Source: Deinococcus phoenicis (GTDB lineage Bacteria > Deinococcota > Deinococci > Deinococcales > Deinococcaceae). Taken from it: a stretch of DNA of 43,283 nucleotides. A model generated the notes under the pieces. The model did not search any database. It worked only from the letters and a program-made list of their open reading frames with translations, and was not told where the DNA came from. Positions 38,413 through 43,283 of this stretch are shown here, in pieces; the first letter of the stretch is position 1; each line of letters begins with the position of its first letter. The DNA lies in the NCBI RefSeq assembly GCF_000599865.1, contig NZ_JHAC01000013.1, positions 1 to 43,283 on the forward strand, in the 5' to 3' direction. Made by a program: the position numbers and the translations under genes.

Positions 38413-38442
38413 GGGTGTCACGCCCCTTGCCACCCTGAAGGC
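38413..38442 (+). promoter_or_regulatory. Late promoter of the lysis unit
   Basis: Box GGGTGTCAC (38413-38421), 9 bases, -10-like CACCCT (38431-38436) followed by G. ATG 38443 is exactly 21 bases after the box, predicting a leaderless transcript. Confidence 0.75.
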
Positions 38443-38838
38443 ATGGCCCCCCGCCTCCTTCTTCTCGCCGCGCTGCTGCTCATGCCAGCCGGAGCGCAAT
38501 CCACGCCCCCCGTGCCCGCCCTCTCGCCCCCCACCTGTCAGGTCGAGGCGCGGTGGACGGGACACCGCTCCTCCTTCGGCCAGTACCTCATCGAGATTCG
38601 CCTGCCGCCCGACTGCCCCAGAGACGCGGGCCGCCTTGCCCGCATCGTCACCCGCCAGGGCGGCATCCTCCCGCCCATCGGCTACTTCCGGCTCGGGGCT
38701 GGCTACCCGCGCGCCCTCCGGTACTGGGTGCTCAGCCCCGCCTACGTCAAGGACCGCTTCGCGCCCAACGACTGGCGGGCGGTGCCCATTCAGCGTGCCC
38801 CGTGGACCTTCTTCAGGGGGATGCCGTGGACCCTGTGA
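38443..38838 (+). CDS. Secreted protein of the lysis unit (131 aa)
   Basis: A 131-aa protein with a clear signal peptide (APRLLLLAALLLMPAGAQ, cleavage likely near residue 19). The mature domain has two cysteines (TCQVEARW and DCPRD) that may form a disulfide, and ends in WTFFRGMPW. There is no lipobox. It is the first gene of the lysis unit. An envelope role in lysis, or as a structural tip factor, is conceivable; the family is not recognised. Confidence 0.7.
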   Translation: MAPRLLLLAALLLMPAGAQSTPPVPALSPPTCQVEARWTGHRSSFGQYLIEIRLPPDCPRDAGRLARIVTRQGGILPPIGYFRLGAGYPRALRYWVLSPAYVKDRFAPNDWRAVPIQRAPWTFFRGMPWTL

Positions 38839-39215
38839 TCCCCCGCCGACTGCGCACGCAGGTGCAGACCGGGCAGACCATGCTGGCGCTGGCCGTGTTT
38901 ATGGCGCTGCCGGTCGCCAAGCCCACCCTCTGGATTCTGGAAATCTGGGGGAATCTCAGCCTGCCCGCGTGGCTGTGGCCCGGCATCTTTGCCACGGTCG
39001 GGGCACTGCTGCTGCTGACCCGCCGCAGCCGGGTAGGGATGGCGGGCATGATGGTGGCGGCCGTCCTGTACTGGACGATTGCCGGGGCGAGTTATCTCAC
39101 CATCGGCTGGAACGCCTTCGCGGTGGTGTCCGCTATTGCCGGTCTGCACGCCGTATGGACCGCGATTGACCTGAAGGCCCGCGCCCGTGCCGAGGAGCGC
39201 CGTGGGCGGGATTGA
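38826..39215 (+). CDS. Multi-pass membrane protein of the lysis unit (129 aa)
   Basis: I place the start at GTG 38826, five bases after AGGGGG; GTG 38835 overlapping the previous stop is the alternative. Three to four hydrophobic segments (about residues 19-35, 48-68, 72-90 and 95-115) and a charged C-terminus (KARARAEERRGRD) fit a holin or antiholin type. No specific holin family match can be claimed. Confidence 0.7.
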   Translation: MDPVIPRRLRTQVQTGQTMLALAVFMALPVAKPTLWILEIWGNLSLPAWLWPGIFATVGALLLLTRRSRVGMAGMMVAAVLYWTIAGASYLTIGWNAFAVVSAIAGLHAVWTAIDLKARARAEERRGRD

Positions 39216-39546
39216 CGCGGGGCAGGTGCTCGCGTGGATTACGGGCATCGGCACCCTGGTGGTGGGTCTCTGGACCCTGGTAGGCCGCAGCAAGGACACG
39301 ACGTTCGCCCGGGTCGTGGGTGAACGCGACCGCCTGGACAAGCGCGTGGGCGAACTCGAAAAGGGCCGTGAGGAAGACCGGGCGCGGCTCGACCGCGTGG
39401 AAGCCGAGCTGGAAGCGCTGCGCCTCGACCACAAGACCCTGCTCGACTTCCTGCGCGACATCTGCTCTGGCCGGTTCGACAGCGACTGGGTAAAGGGCCG
39501 GGCGCGCGACCTGCTGGACCGCTTCGGCGGGGGAGGGACACCATGA
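39202..39546 (+). CDS. Membrane-anchored coiled-coil protein of the lysis unit (114 aa)
   Basis: It starts at GTG 39202 after GAGGAG; the upstream in-frame GTG 39187 lies further inside the preceding gene and lacks that spacing. One N-terminal membrane segment (about residues 7-26, VLAWITGIGTLVVGLWTLVG) is followed by a long charged coiled coil (ERDRLDKRVGELEKGREEDR). The layout is like Rz/spanin-type or small accessory holin proteins. It overlaps the endolysin gene (ATGA). Confidence 0.72.
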   Translation: MGGIDAGQVLAWITGIGTLVVGLWTLVGRSKDTTFARVVGERDRLDKRVGELEKGREEDRARLDRVEAELEALRLDHKTLLDFLRDICSGRFDSDWVKGRARDLLDRFGGGGTP

Positions 39547-40343
39547 CCTACGATTTCGCCAACGCCATCAAGGCCCGCCCCGCGCAGTCGGAACTGATGC
39601 GGGTGCTGGGGGACCCCCGCGGCCCGCGTGAGGTGCGCGGCGACCGGCGGGGCGCATTCATCGCCGATCCGGCCTGGGCGCGCAGCCACCTGGTCCGCGT
39701 CTCCACCGACCAGCTTCCCGGCTGGCCCCGCTATGGGGGCCGTCCCGTGAGTGCGGTGACCCTGCACCGCATCGCCGCCGACCATCTGGTCGCCACCTGG
39801 GCAGAGGTCTGCCGCCGTGGCCTGCACACCAGGCTGCGCAGCTACGACGGGGCCTTTGTGCCGAGGCATATGCTCTGGAATCCGGCGAACGCCCTGAGCG
39901 TTCACGCCTGGGGCCTCGCGCTGGATCTCGACGCGGCCTGGAACGCCTACGGGATTCCCCATGACCGGATGCAGATTGACCGGGACGTGGTGCGCGTGTT
40001 CGAGGAATGCGGCTGGACCTGGGGCGGGCGGTGGTCTGAGTCGGACGGCATGCACTTCCAGTTCACGGACCCGCTGCCGGGTACGGACGTGCCTACCTGG
40101 CAGGATGCGGTGGCCCAGGTCGCCCCCTCGCCGCCTACCCCGTCTGCACCTGTCGCCCCAGCACCGGCTCCCGCCCCACCCACCAAGCTCTATGTGCAGC
40201 TCCGGAACCCGGACGGCACCCTGCGGCCCGACTGGGTGAGCGTGCCCGTGGACAGCACGGGCCGCCTGATGGTCGGGGCCGACCGCCAGCCCCGCGCCTA
40301 CTACGTCACGGCGGCCCTGGCTGCTACGAAAGGACTGGAGTGA
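39543..40343 (+). CDS. Endolysin, M15-type peptidase
   Basis: A 266-aa peptidoglycan peptidase of the M15 (VanY/D-Ala-D-Ala carboxypeptidase-like) family. Zinc ligands fit His121 and Asp128 in SVHAWGLALDLD, and His171 in DGMHFQF. A Pro/Ala-rich linker (about 195-212) leads to a C-terminal domain of about 55 residues (KLYVQLRNPDGTLRPDWVSV), probably for cell-wall binding. It has no signal peptide, so it needs a holin. It starts at ATG after GGGAGGG and is flanked by membrane protein genes on both sides. Confidence 0.9.
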   Translation: MTYDFANAIKARPAQSELMRVLGDPRGPREVRGDRRGAFIADPAWARSHLVRVSTDQLPGWPRYGGRPVSAVTLHRIAADHLVATWAEVCRRGLHTRLRSYDGAFVPRHMLWNPANALSVHAWGLALDLDAAWNAYGIPHDRMQIDRDVVRVFEECGWTWGGRWSESDGMHFQFTDPLPGTDVPTWQDAVAQVAPSPPTPSAPVAPAPAPAPPTKLYVQLRNPDGTLRPDWVSVPVDSTGRLMVGADRQPRAYYVTAALAATKGLE

Positions 40344-40879
40344 TGGACATGGCCTTTCCCTATCTCGCGCAGCTCGGCCTGGCGGGCACCGTCTTCGTGG
40401 TGCTGATCGGCCTGCTGCACCTGGGTCTGACCCAGTTCTTCAAGACCACTCTCCGCCGCTTTGGCGCAACTGTTCAGGGGAGCGCGGTGCTGCTGCTCTC
40501 GCTGGCGGTGGGGGCGTTGCTGGGGGCCGTAATGCTGAGCCGGGCGGCGACGGTCCTCGACATCACCCTGCCTGAGCCGTGGGGCGGCATCGTGGCTGGG
40601 CTGGTGCTGGCAGCCACGGTGAGCGGGCTGGTAAGCTACCAGGAACAGCGGGCGGCACAGAAACAGCGCGGGCAAATCACACCGGACATCCTCGCCGGCA
40701 TCCTGGCCCAGGCACAGCAGGCCGCGCCCAACGTGACGGTGCAGGTGCCGCCCCCTGCCGCTCCCATCCCGCCCACAACTTCCAGCACCGGGGAAGCCCT
40801 GTCACCCATCACGCCCGAGGACCTCGCTAGGACTCGGACGGACTGGCCCCCCGTATCTGGCCTGGACACCTACCGGTGA
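40340..40879 (+). CDS. Putative holin-like membrane protein (179 aa)
   Basis: GTG 40340 overlaps the endolysin stop; ATG 40343 is next in frame. There are three hydrophobic segments (about residues 10-29, 47-68 and 80-98), then a charged helix and a Pro/Thr-rich tail (about 125-160). The topology and position directly after the endolysin suggest a holin with a long cytosolic tail. It is longer than typical holins. Confidence 0.68.
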   Translation: MMDMAFPYLAQLGLAGTVFVVLIGLLHLGLTQFFKTTLRRFGATVQGSAVLLLSLAVGALLGAVMLSRAATVLDITLPEPWGGIVAGLVLAATVSGLVSYQEQRAAQKQRGQITPDILAGILAQAQQAAPNVTVQVPPPAAPIPPTTSSTGEALSPITPEDLARTRTDWPPVSGLDTYR

Positions 40880-41112
40880 GACGCTTTCGCCTCGTCCGCA
40901 GCGAGGACGTATCCGGGTGCAGCGGCACCGGGATCGTTGCCGAGGGCGTGGAGTTTGGGGACGGCCGCGTGGCAATGCGCTGGTGCCGTTCGCCGTGCAG
41001 CACCGGCACGTATGACTCGGTGCAGGACGTGGTGAGCCTGCACGGGCACGAGGGGCGCACGACGGTGCAGTGGCTGGACGTGCCGGAGCTGGTGGGGGTG
41101 GGGCGGGGATAA
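40876..41112 (+). CDS. Conserved small protein of the lysis unit (78 aa)
   Basis: GTG 40876 overlaps the previous stop. The sequence pattern RFRLVRSEDVSGCSGTGIVAEG, then MRW and SVQDVVSLHGHEGRTTVQW, is one I have seen repeatedly in small phage and bacterial proteins of unknown function. It is compact and strand-rich with three cysteines. It ends the late region before a strong terminator. Confidence 0.75.
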   Translation: MRRFRLVRSEDVSGCSGTGIVAEGVEFGDGRVAMRWCRSPCSTGTYDSVQDVVSLHGHEGRTTVQWLDVPELVGVGRG

Positions 41113-41134
41113 CGGACAACTTGCGCCAAACGGT

Positions 41135-41180
41135 GCGCCCCACCCTTGCCGTTCTGGCGGGGTGGGGCGCTTTGTCGTTT
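41135..41180 (+). terminator. Strong intrinsic terminator ending the late region
   Basis: An 11-bp GC-rich stem (41135-41145 with 41160-41170, GCGCCCCACCC/GGGTGGGGCGC) has a 14-base loop and is followed by TTTGTCGTTT. It separates phage late genes from the right-end cassette. Confidence 0.88.
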
Positions 41181-41302
41181 ACTCTCTCCCCATGCGCCCA
41201 CGCGATCCCACCCTAGTTGACGCCGCCCCCCTCGCAGCGTTAAGACTCGTCCCCCAATTGGAATGTGGTTAACTTTGCCTGACATGGGCAGAATCGCTTG
41301 GA

Positions 41303-41341
41303 GAAACATGAAACGGCTCATGCAACCCCATGCCATGTTTC
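41303..41341. repeat. Inverted repeat upstream of the right-end cassette
   Basis: GAAACATG (41303-41310) and CATGTTTC (41334-41341) are perfect complements 23 bases apart, within the 260-bp gap between the late terminator and the TIGR04255 gene. It may be an operator. Weak promoter-like elements (TTGACG at 41217, TATATG near 41354) are present, but none is convincing. Otherwise the gap holds nothing I can support. Confidence 0.4.
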
Positions 41342-41372
41342 GGCGTATGAGAGTATATGGGAGGCGAGGGTA

Positions 41373-42155
41373 GTGGAATCACACGACAAATTGGCGCGAC
41401 CTCTTGTCGTGGAAGTTGTGCTGGAGCTCCGGTTTGCCCCTCGCCACCCCCTCGACGACTATCTGAATGCCCTCAGGGACCGTATTGGCGATAAGTACCC
41501 CCACATGGAGTGGGCCTCCTATTCCGGGGTGGAGTTTACCCTCCCAAATTCTGATCAGCTGGCTGCAGGAGAGCTCCCAAGCGTGGCCCAGGTTCAGGAA
41601 GAGCCTCATTTTCCGAAGGTTCGGCTCAAGAATAGTGAGGGGATGGTCGTGCAGTTGGGGGAGGGGATCGTGACCATTAACTGCACCGCCTATCAGGGGT
41701 TTAGCCTATTCTTCTCCGAAGCAATGCGAATACTTGGGGTTCACGGTGAGCTGGCACGTCCGGAAGGGTACCTCCGCATCGGCCTCCGCTATATCAACCT
41801 TGCTCCGTTGGGAGATCCTCGACAGATGTTCACATGGGCGCTGCCAGCACCAACGATCGAAGTGCCAGGCCTTATGCTAGGCATCCGCGAGAGCTTCCAG
41901 CAGCTGCTGGTCCGCTTCGGCGATCTCGGCTTTCAGAGGATTGTTGTTGGCGCCCCCCAGTTGGTGGGGGATCGCCAGGGGATAGTTCTCGATATCGATC
42001 ACTTCACCGACTTGGGGGAACTAGCCAGCCCGGATGTGGCAGCTTTGGAGAAATGGGTCGGACAAGCACATAGCTGTATATGGGCAACATTTGTGGGGGC
42101 CCTCAACCCAGATTTCTACGAGGAGCTACGACATGACCACACTCCATCCCAATGA
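41373..42155 (+). CDS. TIGR04255 family protein
   Basis: A 260-aa protein of the sporadically distributed TIGR04255 family. The N-terminal ARPLVVEVVLELRFAP and the central LRIGLRYINLAPL are its hallmarks. GTG 41373 is chosen because GGGAGG (41359-41364) lies 8 bases upstream and the product then begins at the conserved motif; a TTG 41298 start would add 25 unusual residues. Function of the family is unknown. It heads a three-gene operon at the phage edge whose GC content is lower than in the late genes, as in accessory defence cassettes. Confidence 0.82.
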   Translation: MESHDKLARPLVVEVVLELRFAPRHPLDDYLNALRDRIGDKYPHMEWASYSGVEFTLPNSDQLAAGELPSVAQVQEEPHFPKVRLKNSEGMVVQLGEGIVTINCTAYQGFSLFFSEAMRILGVHGELARPEGYLRIGLRYINLAPLGDPRQMFTWALPAPTIEVPGLMLGIRESFQQLLVRFGDLGFQRIVVGAPQLVGDRQGIVLDIDHFTDLGELASPDVAALEKWVGQAHSCIWATFVGALNPDFYEELRHDHTPSQ

Positions 42156-42648
42156 CGTTCAGTACGATTTTTCGGCCGTGATCGGCCAGAGGGTCACGGC
42201 GAACGATTTTGCAGTTGCGGTCACCCAACCAAAGCCAACTCGTGTCACCTGGACCCGTGCACTGGCTCTCACTGCAAGTAGCGTCCTCATCGCCCAACCG
42301 AGTGCAGTTCTGCCTTCAGCCCGAATGGGCCTAGAAATACGCTCCTCTCTCCTCGAAGGAGGCCAGACAATGCAGGGCAACAATTACGGCTTCCAGAGAG
42401 TCGAAGGGAGGCGAGGTAGAGCTGCGAGGGCTCAACGCCTACGGCAGACGCATGGGCTAGATCTCGGTGCTATCCGAGAGCGTTTCCTTAGCGGCCCACT
42501 CGCTTCTGGCCCCGCCCAGGTAGTTGAAGAGGACGTGGCGCTCGCGACCGCACCCCTGGCGATGACTGTGGATCTGAATAAGATCAAGGCGGGCCGGGAG
42601 GCACGGCGGGCAGCCAAAAAAGCGAAACGCAGTGGCGAGCTTGCTTAA
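42133..42648 (+). CDS. Middle protein of the right-end cassette, unknown (171 aa)
   Basis: It starts at ATG 42133 after GAGGAG, overlapping the TIGR04255 gene by 23 bases. The N-terminal half is mixed (VQYDFSAVIGQRVTANDFAV). The C-terminus is basic and helical (KIKAGREARRAAKKAKRSG), suggesting nucleic-acid contact. I do not recognise a family. Its stop shares a base with the next start (TAATG), so the three genes are coupled. Confidence 0.7.
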   Translation: MTTLHPNDVQYDFSAVIGQRVTANDFAVAVTQPKPTRVTWTRALALTASSVLIAQPSAVLPSARMGLEIRSSLLEGGQTMQGNNYGFQRVEGRRGRAARAQRLRQTHGLDLGAIRERFLSGPLASGPAQVVEEDVALATAPLAMTVDLNKIKAGREARRAAKKAKRSGELA

Positions 42649-43202
42649 TGTATAGACAAGCTCCAACCTCTCCAACCCAGGGAAGTGTTGTCCAAGCCGT
42701 TTACTTTGACGCGCTTGATGACGAATATCCTGCCGTTATCCTCACCCCCACATGTGACATTGAACAGCATAAGGTTAACTTCTTTACGTGCGTAGCGCTG
42801 AGACCATTTCCAGAAATGGCAGAGCAGTTCCTGGCGGGACCATGGAGAGATGTGGCTTATGAGGGTGATAAGCGAAGACCCCAACTAACTAAGAAACAAT
42901 CCGAGAGTCTCGAAAAAAAGTTTAGGAGCCTCTTCTCTCAAAGGGAGCCACGATACCATTGGTTTGATCCATGGATTCCTGGAGGGGATGGTTATGTAGC
43001 CGACTTTCAGTTAGTCACCTCTGTCACTACAGAGGAGATGTCCAGTCTTGAAGTAGTAGCACAATTAAACTCAGAATATTTAGAGGCACTACCAGCAAGG
43101 TATGTCAGCTACATGGGCCGAATTGGTACTCCTGATAGAGGAGCCGAAGACTACAAAGAGCATTTTGAAAAGATGATTGGCAGAAATTTTGAAATTATGT
43201 AG
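42648..43202 (+). CDS. Third protein of the right-end cassette, with a TPTCDIE motif (184 aa)
   Basis: A 184-aa soluble protein, more AT-rich in codon use than the phage core. The segment AVILTPTCDIEQHKVNFFTCVAL has two cysteines and a conserved-looking TPTCDIE motif followed by Lys. A strand-rich middle follows (PRYHWFDPWIPGGDGYVADFQ), and the end is helical. I have no secure family name. Its coupling to a TIGR04255 gene suggests that the three form a functional system, perhaps anti-phage; nothing in the sequence proves it. Confidence 0.7.
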   Translation: MYRQAPTSPTQGSVVQAVYFDALDDEYPAVILTPTCDIEQHKVNFFTCVALRPFPEMAEQFLAGPWRDVAYEGDKRRPQLTKKQSESLEKKFRSLFSQREPRYHWFDPWIPGGDGYVADFQLVTSVTTEEMSSLEVVAQLNSEYLEALPARYVSYMGRIGTPDRGAEDYKEHFEKMIGRNFEIM

Positions 43203-43203
43203 C

Positions 43204-43226
43204 CCCCGCTCCTGCGGGGTCTTTTT
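43204..43226 (+). terminator. Intrinsic terminator of the right-end cassette
   Basis: CCCCGC (43204-43209) pairs with GCGGGG (43214-43219), followed by TCTTTTT. It lies two bases after the last stop codon. Confidence 0.9.
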
Positions 43227-43240
43227 ATTCTGGGAGGAGT

Positions 43241-43283
43241 ATGTGCAACCTTTGTACTATAACCAGGGAGCTTTTCAAAAGCG
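43241..43283 (+). CDS. 5' end of an ORF running through the putative attR core (partial)
   Basis: An ATG at 43241 is preceded by GGGAGGAG and opens a frame (MCNLCTITRELFKS) that continues beyond the window. It passes through the terminal AAAAGCG repeat. The start MCNL-x-x-T is reminiscent of SRAP/YedK-type proteins, whose Cys2 is catalytic, but 14 residues are too few to assign a family. It may be a phage-supplied 5' end restoring a host gene split by integration. Confidence 0.35.
   Translation, partial: MCNLCTITRELFKS
43277..43283. other. Putative attR core half (AAAAGCG)
   Basis: This repeats the first 7 bases of the window in direct orientation. It follows the terminator of the last phage cassette. 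Support comes from the terminal positions and the neighbouring integrase on the left; the identity is short. Confidence 0.4.

Noticed and set aside
17471..38442. Sigma-54 (-24/-12) interpretation of the late boxes
   Set aside because: TGTCAC resembles TGGCAC, but the conserved GG is missing, no TTGC follows at the right place, and the downstream A and T positions fit a -10 box better. As far as I know the suspected host group lacks sigma-54.
41298..41372. TTG 41298 as start of the TIGR04255 gene
   Set aside because: It would add 25 residues not typical of the family and lies within the inverted-repeat region; GTG 41373 has a better-spaced ribosome binding site.
1..43283. tRNA or rRNA genes
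   Set aside because: No cloverleaf-like sequence or rRNA stretch was noticed by eye on either strand, apart from the 13-base match to the 16S 3' tail at 6539-6551, which is a ribosome binding site in reverse.

Overview
The window reads as a complete temperate siphovirus genome, most likely an integrated prophage of about 43 kb. It is GC-rich throughout its core. Several genes seem to be expressed from leaderless mRNAs, with a TANNNT-type -10 box 6 nt before the start codon. High GC plus frequent leaderless starts is typical of Deinococcus and relatives, so a Deinococcus-like host is my inference; no host gene is visible to prove it. The first and last 7 bases of the window are the same sequence (AAAAGCG), which fits attL/attR core halves.

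Left arm, minus strand (1-5824): a large serine integrase, translationally coupled to an AlbA_2/ATPase-type accessory protein; two unrecognised accessory genes; then the immunity genes. The immunity genes are an XRE repressor with a degenerate S24 domain and a separate intact S24 peptidase without a DNA-binding domain. A 125-bp operator region (5826-5950) separates them from a leaderless cro-like gene on the plus strand.

Early region, plus strand (5966-14404): small early genes, a Bet/RecT annealase, an O-like replication protein whose gene carries four 12-bp iterons and an A-rich tract (candidate origin), DnaB helicase, a VRR-NUC nuclease and several small proteins, two of which share a helix-turn-helix domain.

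Late region, plus strand (14401-41112): terminase small and large subunits; scaffold and major capsid protein; portal and a MuF protein fused to an HExxH metallopeptidase domain; connector and neck genes; tail tube; tail assembly chaperones with an apparent +1 frameshift; a 2394-aa tape measure protein with an embedded M23 peptidase; distal tail proteins; and a lysis cassette with an M15 endolysin and membrane proteins. These genes sit in separate transcription units. Six copies of an exact box (GGGTGTCAC) each lie exactly 9 nt before a -10-like element (C/G-A-N-N-C-T). In five of them the start codon follows exactly 21 nt after the box. Two further looser or internal copies lie before the terminase cassette and the tail tube gene. 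Most units end in an intrinsic terminator directly abutting the next box. I regard this as the most original feature of the window: a phage-specific late promoter family.

Accessory genes sit at the boundaries of the late units: an AT-rich HEPN-like gene on the opposite strand (16792-17448), a Doc toxin with a 43-aa antitoxin on the opposite strand (27114-27690), and a membrane-anchored protein (27937-28368). At the right end a three-gene cassette headed by a TIGR04255-family protein (41373-43202) lies next to the presumed attR. The last 43 bases start an open frame with its own ribosome binding site that runs through the putative att core, as if the phage supplied a new 5' end to a disrupted host gene.
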